From Bacillota bacterium (GTDB taxonomy: Bacteria; Bacillota; Clostridia; Clostridiales; Clostridiaceae), in assembly GCA_030706015.1 (NCBI GenBank), contig JAUZPI010000023.1:1-53369 (forward strand): a stretch of 53,369 nucleotides of DNA, given 5' to 3'. Shown here one piece after another: positions 7,442 to 15,350 of the stretch. The notes beneath the pieces were generated by a model. It saw nothing but the letters and a program-made list of their open reading frames with translations. It had not been told where the DNA came from and searched no databases. How positions within the stretch are numbered: the stretch's first letter is position 1; each line of letters begins with the position of its first letter. Position numbers and translations under genes: made by a program.

Positions 7442-8242
7442 ATGGTTATTTATTTAGATGCCATATTACTTGAAAATTTTATAGTTAACACATTTTTACT
7501 TAGCATAACTTCTCAAACTATAAAGGTTAAGACAAAGGGATTAAATCTTCTTATTTCCTCTGCTATAGGAACTTTATATGTTATAACTTTAGTCTATCCA
7601 GGTTTGAAAATGTTTACGTCTTCTCCCTTCAAAATAAGTGTTGCTGTTATAATGATTTTAATTTTATTTAAACGAAAGGAAATTATTTTTAACATAAAAT
7701 GTACATGCATTTTAGTCTTGTATTCTATGATGTTTGCAGGTATGTGTTTATTCATACAGATGGATAAAGACATAACCTTATACTTTGGGGGATTTGATGA
7801 TCAGGTTACCTATAAGACTTTAATTATTGCTATGATGACAGCTTATATTATTCTTAGTAGGATAATAATTTATGTTAAGGATAGGAAAGACTTGAGTAAC
7901 CTAATATACACAGTAGATATAGTAGTAAACAATTCCACAAAAAAAATAAGGGCCTTTTTAGATACAGGGAATGAATTGAGGGAACCAGTGACGAATTTAC
8001 CTGTTATGGTGGTGGAAAGATCTGTTTTTCAGGATATGGTTATAGATGAAAAGGAGAAGTACAATATACCTTTTAAGGTTGTCAGTGGCTCCATAGGAAA
8101 ACTTGAGGGTTTTAGACCTAAATGTGTGAAGATATACATGGGCAAATCCATAGAAACCAAAGATTTAGTCATAGCTTTAAGCGATAGCAAGCTAAGTGAT
8201 TTGAATGAATATCAAGCACTGCTTTCTAGAGGTGTATTTTAG
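7442..8242 (+). CDS. spoIIGA: SpoIIGA, pro-sigma-E processing protease
   Basis: SpoIIGA is the membrane-embedded aspartic protease in the sporulation septum that cuts the pro-sequence from SigE after a forespore signal (SpoIIR). The 266-residue protein has five or so hydrophobic helices in its first 150 residues and a C-terminal cytosolic protease domain with the catalytic motif L-D174-T-G-N. Family members start MVIYLD, which fits ATG 7442, and GGGAGGGAGG precedes it closely. The upstream in-frame ATG 7421 adds seven residues and overlaps the likely promoter. The stop touches the sigE leader, so protease and substrate are co-expressed as in Bacillus. Confidence 0.93.
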   Translation: MVIYLDAILLENFIVNTFLLSITSQTIKVKTKGLNLLISSAIGTLYVITLVYPGLKMFTSSPFKISVAVIMILILFKRKEIIFNIKCTCILVLYSMMFAGMCLFIQMDKDITLYFGGFDDQVTYKTLIIAMMTAYIILSRIIIYVKDRKDLSNLIYTVDIVVNNSTKKIRAFLDTGNELREPVTNLPVMVVERSVFQDMVIDEKEKYNIPFKVVSGSIGKLEGFRPKCVKIYMGKSIETKDLVIALSDSKLSDLNEYQALLSRGVF

Positions 8243-8257
8243 ATGTGGAGGGGCATT

Positions 8258-8965
8258 ATGTTTAATTTAAGCGTTCTTTTAAATAGAATAATTACCAGAT
8301 TTAAAATATTCATTAAGAAAATATATTATATAGGTGGAAACGATGCGCTACCACCACCATTATCTAAAGACGAAGAAGATAATTTGGTTTCTAAGATTAT
8401 TGCAGGAGATGAAACTGTACGGTCTATATTAATTGAGAGAAACCTGCGACTTGTGGTATATATTGCGAGAAAATTTGAAAATACAGGTGTTGGCATAGAA
8501 GATTTAATTTCTGTTGGAACAATAGGATTAATTAAGGCTGTAAATACCTTTGATCCAGAAAAGAATATAAAATTAGCTACTTATGCTTCAAGATGCATTG
8601 AAAATGAAATACTAATGTACCTTAGAAGAAATAGTAAAGTTAAGGCAGAAATATCATTTTATGAGCCGCTAAATATTGACTGGGATGGTAACGAACTCTT
8701 GCTATCAGATATTCTTGGGACGGAGGGTGACTCTGTTTATAATCTAATAGAAGATGAAGTGGATAAGCAGTTACTTATAATTGCTATGAAAAGGTTAAGT
8801 AAAAGAGAGAAAAAGATTGTAGAGCTTCGTTATGGGTTAAATGGCATAGGTGAGAAAACACAGAAGGAAGTTGCGGATATGTTAGGCATTTCACAGTCAT
8901 ACATTTCAAGACTTGAGAAACGTATCATAAAAAGGCTAAAGAAAGAAATAAACAAAATGTTATAG
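8258..8965 (+). CDS. sigE: Pro-sigma-E, early mother-cell sigma factor
   Basis: SigE directs RNA polymerase to early mother-cell genes. The 235-residue precursor begins with a hydrophobic, basic pro-sequence of about 26 residues that keeps it inactive at the membrane. The processing region KKIYYIGGNDALPPPL is nearly identical to the Bacillus site. Region 2 (RNLRLVVYIARKFENTG, GTIGLIKAVNTF, KLATYASRCIENEILMYLRR) and region 4 (DMLGISQSYISRLEKRIIKRL) are complete. ATG 8258 is preferred over ATG 8243 because GGAGGGG at 8247-8253 lies ahead of it. No terminator separates it from sigG, so read-through from spoIIG is possible. Confidence 0.95.
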   Translation: MFNLSVLLNRIITRFKIFIKKIYYIGGNDALPPPLSKDEEDNLVSKIIAGDETVRSILIERNLRLVVYIARKFENTGVGIEDLISVGTIGLIKAVNTFDPEKNIKLATYASRCIENEILMYLRRNSKVKAEISFYEPLNIDWDGNELLLSDILGTEGDSVYNLIEDEVDKQLLIIAMKRLSKREKKIVELRYGLNGIGEKTQKEVADMLGISQSYISRLEKRIIKRLKKEINKML

Positions 8966-8975
8966 ATTGTCTTTA

Positions 8976-9005
8976 GTATAAAATCATAGCCCTGAGGGAA
9001 TAATT
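8976..9005 (+). promoter_or_regulatory. Candidate SigF-type promoter of sigG
   Basis: GTATA (8976-8980), 15 bases, then GGGAATAATT (8996-9005) fits the forespore SigF pattern (GYWTA, about 15-16 bases, GGnnAnAHT) closely. In B. subtilis sigG is transcribed by SigF, so both sequence and location agree. It is a pattern match only. Confidence 0.55.
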
Positions 9006-9037
9006 TAAATGTTATTATTCTAAAGGGGCTGATAACT

Positions 9038-9811
9038 TTGGTTATTAATAAAGTAGAGATATGCGGCGTAAATACATCTAAATTACCGGTTTTAAAAGAA
9101 AAAGAAATGAGAGAATTGTTACTTAGAATGAAAGATGGAGATGAGAATTCTAGAGAAAAATTTATTAAAGGTAATTTAAGATTAGTCCTTAGTGTTATTC
9201 AAAGATTTAACAACAGAGGTGAAAATGCGGATGATCTATTTCAGGTTGGCTGCATTGGTCTAATTAAGTCCATCGATAACTTTGATTTAAGCCAAAATGT
9301 GAAGTTTTCAACATATGCTGTACCCATGATAATAGGTGAAATAAGAAGGTATTTAAGGGATAACAATTCAATCAGGGTCAGCAGATCTCTTAGGGATATA
9401 GCCTATAGAGCTCTCCAGGTTAGGGACAGATTAGTAAGGGAGGATAATAAGGAACCCACTATTTCACAGATTGCAAAAGAATTAAAGCTTCCTCGTGAGG
9501 AGGTTACTTTTGCATTGGATGCAATACAAGATCCGGTTTCACTTTTTGAACCAATTTATCATGATGGTGGAGATGCTATCTATGTTATGGATCAGATTAG
9601 TGATAGTAAAAACTTAGATGATAGCTGGTTGGAGAGCATTTCAATAAAGGAAGCTATGAAAAAATTAAGTGATAGAGAGAAAATGATATTAAATATGAGA
9701 TTCTTTGATGGCAGAACTCAGATGGAGGTTGCTGATGAAATCGGAATCTCCCAAGCGCAAGTTTCTCGATTAGAGAAAACAGCGTTAAGACATATGAGAA
9801 AATATGTATAG
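9038..9811 (+). CDS. sigG: Sigma-G, late forespore sigma factor
   Basis: SigG drives late forespore genes such as those for SASPs and germination proteins. The 257-residue protein has the SigG N-terminal stretch VEICGVNTSKLPVL, known in the family to include the anti-sigma/core-contact region, then region 2 (GNLRLVLSVIQRF, QVGCIGLIKSIDNFD, KFSTYAVPMIIGEIRRYLRD), region 3 (SLRDIAYRAL) and region 4 (DEIGISQAQVSRLEKTAL). There is no pro-sequence. The start is TTG at 9038 behind AAAGGGG. A SigF-type promoter candidate lies just upstream. The stop codon is inside the stem of the following terminator. Confidence 0.96.
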   Translation: MVINKVEICGVNTSKLPVLKEKEMRELLLRMKDGDENSREKFIKGNLRLVLSVIQRFNNRGENADDLFQVGCIGLIKSIDNFDLSQNVKFSTYAVPMIIGEIRRYLRDNNSIRVSRSLRDIAYRALQVRDRLVREDNKEPTISQIAKELKLPREEVTFALDAIQDPVSLFEPIYHDGGDAIYVMDQISDSKNLDDSWLESISIKEAMKKLSDREKMILNMRFFDGRTQMEVADEIGISQAQVSRLEKTALRHMRKYV

Positions 9812-9835
9812 AGCCTTTAAGGCTCTATTTTATTT
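9808..9835 (+). terminator. Terminator overlapping the sigG stop codon
   Basis: ATAGAGCC (9808-9815) and GGCTCTAT (9821-9828) are perfect arms around TTTAA, followed by TTTATTTT. The TAG stop of sigG is part of the left arm. Confidence 0.75.
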
Positions 9836-9868
9836 TCTAAATTTATAAGTATTGATATAAGATTCAAT

Positions 9869-9896
9869 GAATATACTCATAATATAAGCATATATT
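9869..9896 (+). promoter_or_regulatory. Candidate SigE-type promoter of ylmC
   Basis: GAATATA (9869-9875), 13 bases, then CATATATT (9889-9896) differ from the mother-cell SigE consensus (KMATATT, 13-15 bases, CATACANT) by one base in each box. The downstream gene belongs to the YlmC/YmxH sporulation family, which makes SigE control plausible. Confidence 0.4.
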
Positions 9897-9938
9897 TCTA
9901 AAAAAATATTAAGTAGATTTAATAAGGGGGCTAGTATT

Positions 9939-10202
9939 ATGTCTATGAATTCTCTGAAAAATGTTAAGATGATGGAAGTAATTGATATAAAATCAGGTTG
10001 TAAATTAGGATACATAAAGGATTTAAAGATAGATTGTCATGATTATAAGATTATTTCTATCGTTTTGCCAAGTCAAAGATCATCTATTTTCAATAGGAAT
10101 GAAGATATAGAGATTCCATGGGAAAGGATAACAAAGATTGGAGTAGATGTTATTTTAGTAGATGGTGGAGAGGTATATAGGAATAATGATGGTAGAAATT
10201 AA
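9939..10202 (+). CDS. ylmC: YlmC/YmxH-family PRC-barrel protein
   Basis: An 87-residue protein made of a single PRC-barrel-like fold (MMEVIDIKSGCKLGYIKDLKID, then EIPWERITKIGVDVILVDGG). The family is present in nearly all endospore formers and is annotated as a sporulation protein; its molecular role is unknown. AAGGGGG precedes the ATG. It is separated from sigG by a terminator and has its own SigE-type promoter candidate, so it is probably a mother-cell gene rather than part of the sigG transcript. Confidence 0.85.
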   Translation: MSMNSLKNVKMMEVIDIKSGCKLGYIKDLKIDCHDYKIISIVLPSQRSSIFNRNEDIEIPWERITKIGVDVILVDGGEVYRNNDGRN

Positions 10203-10263
10203 TAAAAAAATGTGTATAATATTATTTAATAGGTAAAATATTTTTCAAAGGGCGTGAAAAGGT

Positions 10264-10725
10264 TTGAAGTGTCCATATTGTGGGTTTGAAGAAAGTAAAG
10301 TTGTAGATTCTAGATCTACAGAAGATAATTTGGCAATTAGAAGAAGAAGAGAATGCTTAAGTTGCAGTAAGCGTTATACTACATATGAAAAAATTGAGGA
10401 CATACCAATGCTGGTTATTAAGAAAGATTTAAGTCGTGAATATTTTGATAAATCTAAGATTATAAATGGATTAATTAAAGCATGTCAAAAGAGACCAGTT
10501 TCAAGAAAACAGATTGAAGAGATATCAAATGAAATAGAGAAAAGTTTGAGCAATCAGATGTTAACAGAGGTAAAATCAGATGATATAGGTGAAATGATAA
10601 TGGAAAGACTTAAGAAAATTGATGAGGTATCCTATGTGAGATTTGCATCTGTTTATAGGCAGTTCAAGGACATAAATACCTTTATGGAGGAAATCACAAG
10701 ATTGATGACAAACAAGAATTCTTAA
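10264..10725 (+). CDS. nrdR: Transcriptional repressor NrdR
   Basis: NrdR represses ribonucleotide reductase genes when its ATP-cone domain is loaded with dATP. The 153-residue length and order are canonical: an N-terminal zinc ribbon (CPYCG at residues 3-7 and CLSCSKRYTTYEK at about 31-43) followed by an ATP-cone (VIKKDLSREYFDKSKIINGL and onwards). The start is TTG at 10264, giving the family start MKCPYCG. The preceding site is weak (AAAGGGCG), and a terminator at 10736 ends the transcript. No NrdR box was sought because the target genes are not in this window. Confidence 0.96.
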   Translation: MKCPYCGFEESKVVDSRSTEDNLAIRRRRECLSCSKRYTTYEKIEDIPMLVIKKDLSREYFDKSKIINGLIKACQKRPVSRKQIEEISNEIEKSLSNQMLTEVKSDDIGEMIMERLKKIDEVSYVRFASVYRQFKDINTFMEEITRLMTNKNS

Positions 10726-10735
10726 ATATACTAAA

Positions 10736-10770
10736 AAAACCCTCACGAATCCTCTAAAGTGGGGGTTTTA
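10736..10770 (+). terminator. Terminator after nrdR
   Basis: AAAACCCTCAC (10736-10746) pairs with GTGGGGGTTTT (10759-10769), with one G-T pair, around a 12-base loop. The right arm ends in T. Confidence 0.75.
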
Positions 10771-10785
10771 ATAATTTGTTCTGAA

Positions 10786-10854
10786 ATGTTAAAACTATGT
10801 TAAGCAAGTAAATAAGCTTTATTTTTATGGTTAAACAAGTTATTTGTATGTTAA
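10786..10854 (+). promoter_or_regulatory. Candidate PhoP boxes upstream of pgeF-phoP-phoR
   Basis: ATGTTAA occurs at 10786-10792 and 10797-10803, exactly 11 bases apart, with related copies GGTTAA (10829-10834) and ATGTTAA (10848-10854). Gram-positive PhoP binds direct TTAACA-like repeats at 11-base spacing, one helical turn. The same element precedes pstS, which supports autoregulation of the phoPR operon. Confidence 0.5.
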
Positions 10855-10879
10855 GATTAGGATAGGGGTGTTTATCAAA

Positions 10880-11587
10880 TTGAAAACAAAAAATATTGAG
10901 CAGTACGAGTTTATAAGTTTAGGAGATGAAAATATAGAGATAGTATTTTCTACTTCAAAAGGCGATTTGAATTTTAATAGGGCTAATACAACAGGTTTAG
11001 AAAACATTAATAGAATAAAAAAATGGTTCTCTGTAAATAAAGTAGGGTATCTAAATCAGACGCACAGTGATTGGGTAATAAATTACAACGGAACTGTAAA
11101 GGATGGAGACGCTCTAATAACTAATATTCCAAAGGTAGCCATTGGAGTTTTTACTGCAGATTGTGTACCTGTGATATTATATGATGAAGCAAAAAAAATA
11201 ATATCCGCAGTGCATAGTGGATGGCAGGGCACTTTAAATTGTATTGTTTTAAAAGCAGTAAAAGAGATGGAAAAACTATATGGTACTAACGCTAAAGATG
11301 TAAAGGCCTACATTGGACCTCATAACCGAGGATGTTGCTATGAATTTGGACAAGAATTGGCAGATTCATTTTATAAAGTTTCGCTATACAAAAATTTAGA
11401 TTTATATAAATCGGGAAAGCTAAATAATGAGAAATGCATAATTGCTCAGTTAGAATCTGCTGGTGTAAAAAACACCTCAATTAAATGTTTAGAAATTTGT
11501 ACATTCTGCAATGGAAATTATAAATTATTCTCTCATAGAAAGGGAGATAGTGGAAGAATGTTTTCATTTGCTTATATAAAAAAATAA
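10880..11587 (+). CDS. pgeF: Laccase-domain protein, PgeF/YlmD/YfiH family
   Basis: The 235-residue protein belongs to the polyphenol-oxidase/laccase-domain family (YfiH, YlmD). Members hydrolyse purine nucleosides or, as PgeF in E. coli, edit a wrong amino acid from the peptidoglycan precursor UDP-MurNAc-L-Ser. The metal site is intact: H62 (NQTHSD), C95 (TADCVPV) and H112 (AVHSGWQGT), with the family's later GPHNRGCCYEFG segment. TTG 10880 is the likely start, with GGGG at 10865-10868; TTG 10844 is possible but overlaps a Pho-box copy. It is 25 bases ahead of phoP and appears to be first in the phoPR transcript, so it may be phosphate-regulated. Its true substrate here is unknown. Confidence 0.85.
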   Translation: MKTKNIEQYEFISLGDENIEIVFSTSKGDLNFNRANTTGLENINRIKKWFSVNKVGYLNQTHSDWVINYNGTVKDGDALITNIPKVAIGVFTADCVPVILYDEAKKIISAVHSGWQGTLNCIVLKAVKEMEKLYGTNAKDVKAYIGPHNRGCCYEFGQELADSFYKVSLYKNLDLYKSGKLNNEKCIIAQLESAGVKNTSIKCLEICTFCNGNYKLFSHRKGDSGRMFSFAYIKK

Positions 11588-11612
11588 AATTTTTAGTAAA
11601 GGAAGGGTCCTT

Positions 11613-12311
11613 ATGGCTGGAGAAAAGATATTAATAGTGGATGATGAAGAACATATTCTTGAATTGATAAAATTTAATTTAGAAAATAACGGGTATAAGG
11701 TTATTTGCGCAGACAATGGTGTTGATGCTTTAAGAATGGCAAAACAAGAAGTACCTCAATTGGTGTTATTAGACTTAATGCTTCCGGGGATGGATGGTTA
11801 TGATGTTTGTAGAGAAATAAGAAGGGACAGCAACATAGCCAATATCCCTGTTATAATGATTACGGCAAAGTGTGAAGAATTAGATAAAATACTAGGTCTT
11901 GAGTTAGGATCTGATGACTATATTACTAAGCCTTTTTCTGTAAGAGAATTATTAGCTAGAGTAAAAGCAATTTTAAGAAGAACGAAAGTGCAGTATATGG
12001 ATAGTTCATATTCCTTTGGACAGGTAACCATAGACTTTCAAAAGCATGAAGTGTCTAAGGCAGGAGAAAAAGTTGAGTTAACATTGAAGGAATTTGAATT
12101 GCTTCAAATATTGATTAAAAATAAGGGTAGAGTAATGACCCGTGACTTTCTTCTTGATAAGATATGGGGTTATGAATATATAGGGGAAACTAGAACGGTC
12201 GACGTACATATCAGGCACTTAAGACAAAAAATAGAGGATGATGATAAAAATCCTAAGTATATAGAAACCATTAGAGGAATAGGTTATAGATTTAACTATG
12301 ATGGTGATTAA
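11613..12311 (+). CDS. phoP: Response regulator PhoP/PhoB
   Basis: A 232-residue OmpR-family response regulator. The receiver domain has the acidic pair in VDDEEH, phospho-acceptor D54 (VLLDLMLPG), switch Thr in MITAK and Lys in DDYITKPFS. The winged-helix DNA-binding domain occupies about residues 130-230 (LTLKEFELL, ... DKIWGYEYIGETRTVDVHIRHLRQKIE). Position before a PAS-HAMP histidine kinase and next to pst-phoU identifies it as the phosphate-starvation regulator. It overlaps nothing; phoR starts 2 bases after its stop. Pho-box candidates upstream suggest positive autoregulation. Confidence 0.9.
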   Translation: MAGEKILIVDDEEHILELIKFNLENNGYKVICADNGVDALRMAKQEVPQLVLLDLMLPGMDGYDVCREIRRDSNIANIPVIMITAKCEELDKILGLELGSDDYITKPFSVRELLARVKAILRRTKVQYMDSSYSFGQVTIDFQKHEVSKAGEKVELTLKEFELLQILIKNKGRVMTRDFLLDKIWGYEYIGETRTVDVHIRHLRQKIEDDDKNPKYIETIRGIGYRFNYDGD

Positions 12312-12313
12312 CT

Positions 12314-14017
12314 ATGAAGAAAAAATTAACACTATACATTTTAAGTATTATAGTATTTACCCTAACCATAGTAACTACCTTATTTATAACAATTGTTAAT
12401 TATGAAAGTAATGAAGCAGCAAAAGGATATCTGATTACAAGCAACAAGATTATTGCATCAATGTTTGATACAGACAATGTTAAAGATAAGAGCACATTGT
12501 TTAAAAATAATCTCAAAGACTCTGATTTAAGAGTAACTTTTATAGATAAGGATGGGCACGTTATTTTTGATAATATGGCTGATCCGGAAGAAATGGATAA
12601 TCATAATAGTAGATTTGAAGTTATAGAAGCTCGAAAGGGTAAACCAGGCTATGACGTTAGGTACAGTAAAACATTGAAAAAGAATGTTATGTATTATGCT
12701 GTGATGGTTGATGGTGGAAAAATTCTTAGAACCGCTTTTCCCATTGAAACTATTACAGGATTTGAAAGTAAATATTTAAAATACTATTTCTTAATAGTAT
12801 TATTATCTGTAACAGCAGCTATAATAATCTCCGCTAAGTTTTCATATGTGGTCTTAAGACCCATCAGCGAATTAGAATATATGACATCTAGAATAGCAAA
12901 TGGTGACTTTGATAGAAGGGTCAACATTTCATCTTCAGATGAAATAGGTCAATTAGCCAAAACCTTTAACTACATGGCTGATAGACTTCAAGCAACTCTA
13001 AATGATTCTATTGACAAGCAGAATCGATTGGAAGCTATATTAATAAGTATGGATAGTGGAGTAATTGCGGTTGATAAAAAAAACCGAATTATAATGATTA
13101 ATCCCTACGCTGAAAAAATATTTGGTATTGAGGGAAATGTAATAGGCGGAAATTTATTAGACATAATAAGAGATTACGAAATTGAAAGTCTTTTTAACGG
13201 GAAAGGAAATATCTACAAGGAGATTAAAATACTGTGGCCGAAAGAGAGAGTACTTAGAATTAAAACTGCAGATATAATTAATGGTTATGCTCATATTGGT
13301 ACAGTGGCTGTTATACAGGATATTACTGATATTAAAAGATTAGAAAATATGCGTTCCCAATTTGTAGCAAATGTTTCTCATGAATTAAAAACACCATTAA
13401 CCTCTATTAAAGGTTTTGCTGAAACAATAAGATACGTTAATGATGATAAACAAAAAAATAAGTTTTTAGACATTATCGACGAGGAAGTAGATAGACTTAC
13501 ACGGTTAATCTCTGACATATTAACTTTATCAGATATAGAGCAGCATAAAGAGGTAAAGGATGAAATAATTAATATTGATGAGTGCATGGAGAATGTTGTT
13601 AGCTTAATAAAGACAATTGCTGATAAGAAGAATATTAAAATTTGCATTGAGGGCAGCTGTGTTCCGAATTTGCATGGTGATAAAGATTACTTTAAGCAAA
13701 TGATGATTAATCTAGTGGATAATGCTGTTAAATATTCAGAACAGGGTGATTGTGTTTGGATTGGCAAAAAGGTAGAGGGTGACTCTTTGGTAATTTGGGT
13801 AAAAGACAATGGTCCTGGTATACCAGAAGAAAATATTCCAAGGCTTTTTGAAAGGTTTTATAGAGTGGATAAAGCAAGATCGAGGGCCAAGGGTGGAACG
13901 GGTTTAGGTCTCGCAATCGTAAAACACATAGTTATGAGTTTTAATGGTAACATTTCTGCAGAAAGTGAAGAAGGTCTTGGAAGTACCTTTACAATAAAAA
14001 TACCTTTAGTAAAATAA
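12314..14017 (+). CDS. phoR: Sensor histidine kinase PhoR
   Basis: A 567-residue membrane histidine kinase of the PhoR/WalK type, partner of the adjacent PhoP. The order is: membrane helix about 7-28, an extracytoplasmic sensing region, a second helix about 153-175, HAMP (about 175-230, RPISELEYMTSRIANGDF), PAS (about 240-340, MDSGVIAVDKKNRII), the phospho-acceptor H356 in FVANVSHELKTPLTS, and an ATPase domain with N box NLVDNAVKYSE, G1 DNGPGIP, F box RLFERFYRVDKARS and G2 GGTGLGLAI. It probably responds to phosphate status through Pst-PhoU contact. It is the last gene of its transcript; a terminator follows at about 14066. Confidence 0.92.
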   Translation: MKKKLTLYILSIIVFTLTIVTTLFITIVNYESNEAAKGYLITSNKIIASMFDTDNVKDKSTLFKNNLKDSDLRVTFIDKDGHVIFDNMADPEEMDNHNSRFEVIEARKGKPGYDVRYSKTLKKNVMYYAVMVDGGKILRTAFPIETITGFESKYLKYYFLIVLLSVTAAIIISAKFSYVVLRPISELEYMTSRIANGDFDRRVNISSSDEIGQLAKTFNYMADRLQATLNDSIDKQNRLEAILISMDSGVIAVDKKNRIIMINPYAEKIFGIEGNVIGGNLLDIIRDYEIESLFNGKGNIYKEIKILWPKERVLRIKTADIINGYAHIGTVAVIQDITDIKRLENMRSQFVANVSHELKTPLTSIKGFAETIRYVNDDKQKNKFLDIIDEEVDRLTRLISDILTLSDIEQHKEVKDEIINIDECMENVVSLIKTIADKKNIKICIEGSCVPNLHGDKDYFKQMMINLVDNAVKYSEQGDCVWIGKKVEGDSLVIWVKDNGPGIPEENIPRLFERFYRVDKARSRAKGGTGLGLAIVKHIVMSFNGNISAESEEGLGSTFTIKIPLVK

Positions 14018-14065
14018 ACGAATTATAATCCTAATTATAAATTGAAACGAATTATAGCAGCTTGT

Positions 14066-14106
14066 AAAATCTCTAATAACTTTATAGAAAGTTGTTAGAG
14101 GTTTTT
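14066..14106 (+). terminator. Terminator after phoR
   Basis: A long stem, CTCTAATAACTTT (14071-14083) with AAAGTTGTTAGAG (14088-14100) and one G-T pair, extends outward by A/T pairs and ends in TTTTTT. Confidence 0.85.
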
Positions 14107-14160
14107 TCTGATTGTGAGTAAATTACCTCCTTCTTATATTTTATATTTCATAATTCTTTT

Positions 14161-14182
14161 AATGTTAAGTTTTCTTAACATT
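14161..14182 (+). promoter_or_regulatory. Candidate PhoP-binding site upstream of pstS
   Basis: AATGTTAAG (14161-14169), TTTT, CTTAACATT (14174-14182) is a perfect inverted repeat. It can also be read as direct TTAA-type half sites 11 bases apart (TTAAG at 14165 and TTAACA at 14176), with a further TTAACCTTAAG downstream (about 14198-14208). This matches the motif before phoPR and the expected control of pst by PhoP. Confidence 0.5.
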
Positions 14183-14279
14183 AGTGTAATACTGCATTAA
14201 CCTTAAGAGTATAGAATCTATATTGTAAGAAATAATAAAACTGAAATATATTGATTGAATGAATGGAGGAATTTACAAG

Positions 14280-15185
14280 ATGAAGAGTAAAAAGCTTAAG
14301 GTGGTTGTATCTGCACTATTAGTAACATTAGTAGCAGGGGCGTTCGTTGGATGCGGAAGTTCAAATAACAACACTGCATCAAATGACACGAAGAAGGCTG
14401 AAACTACAGCGGTATCAGGTTCAATAACTGTTGCTGGATCAACAGCATTACAACCATTAGCTGAACAAGCAGTAGAAGGGTTTAAAAAGAAGAATCCAGA
14501 TGCTAGTGTTACAGTACAAGGCGGTGGAAGCGGTACTGGTTTAACTCAAGTATCTCAAGGAGCAATTGATATAGGAAATTCAGACGTAACAGCTGAATCA
14601 AAATTAAAGGATCAAGCAAAACAATTACAAGATCATAAAGTATGTGTTATAGGTTTTGCCATGGTTACAAGTAAGGATGTAACAGTAAAATCTTTAACAA
14701 AAGAACAAATACAAAAAATATTTACTGGTGAAGTTACAAACTGGAAGGATGTAGGTGGAAATGATTTACCTATAAACGTGATTAATAGACCAGCTTCATC
14801 AGGAACAAGAGCAACATTTATAAGCACAGTCATGGGAAGTAAGACTGAAAAAGAAGGTTTAGGAACAACTCAAGATTCAAGTGGTGCAGTAAAAACAGCA
14901 ATGATGAATACTAAAGGTGCTATTAGTTACTTAGCAATGTCATACTTAACAAGTGATGTTGTAAAAGATATAAATGTATTACAACTTGATAGCGTAGAGG
15001 CAAATAAAGCCAATATTACTTCAGGTAAATATGGATTCTGTTCATATGAACATATGTATACAAAAGGTGAAGCTAAAGATGTATCAAAGGCATTTATAGA
15101 TTACATCATGAGTGCTGATAATAAAGCTTTAGTTGAAAAATTAGGCTATATCCCAATGGCAGATATGAAAGTTGAATTAAAGTAA
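14280..15185 (+). CDS. pstS: Phosphate ABC transporter substrate-binding lipoprotein PstS
   Basis: PstS captures phosphate outside the membrane and delivers it to PstCA. The 301-residue protein starts with a lipoprotein signal peptide (MKSKKLKVVV..., hydrophobic core, lipobox FVGC with lipidated C25), then a Thr/Ser-rich tether and a mature domain beginning GSITVAGSTALQPLAE. Phosphate-binding loops are visible: AGSTALQPL, GGGSGTGLTQ and RPASSGTRATF. ATG 14280 is chosen because GGAGG lies 10 bases upstream; the ATG at 14259 would put that site inside the gene. A partial terminator hairpin follows, which would allow excess PstS over the membrane components. Confidence 0.95.
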   Translation: MKSKKLKVVVSALLVTLVAGAFVGCGSSNNNTASNDTKKAETTAVSGSITVAGSTALQPLAEQAVEGFKKKNPDASVTVQGGGSGTGLTQVSQGAIDIGNSDVTAESKLKDQAKQLQDHKVCVIGFAMVTSKDVTVKSLTKEQIQKIFTGEVTNWKDVGGNDLPINVINRPASSGTRATFISTVMGSKTEKEGLGTTQDSSGAVKTAMMNTKGAISYLAMSYLTSDVVKDINVLQLDSVEANKANITSGKYGFCSYEHMYTKGEAKDVSKAFIDYIMSADNKALVEKLGYIPMADMKVELK

Positions 15186-15195
15186 TAAAATTTAA

Positions 15196-15234
15196 GTATA
15201 AGGGGCTAGCTGATTAACAGCTGGTCTTTTATAC
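15196..15234 (+). terminator. Hairpin between pstS and pstC (likely partial terminator)
   Basis: GTATAAGGGGCTAGCTG (15196-15212) and CAGCTGGTCTTTTATAC (15218-15234) pair along 17 positions using several G-T pairs around ATTAA. The T-run lies inside the right arm, not after it, so termination is probably incomplete or the hairpin stabilises the pstS 3' end. Confidence 0.6.
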
Positions 15235-15350
15235 TGTAACCTAATGTTAAGAATTTTCAATCAATATTATCTAAATATAGGCGTGGATTTTTATATGTGG
15301 TCTTCTATTTAACTATATAATAGTAAAAATTTAAATTGAGGGTTGATAAA

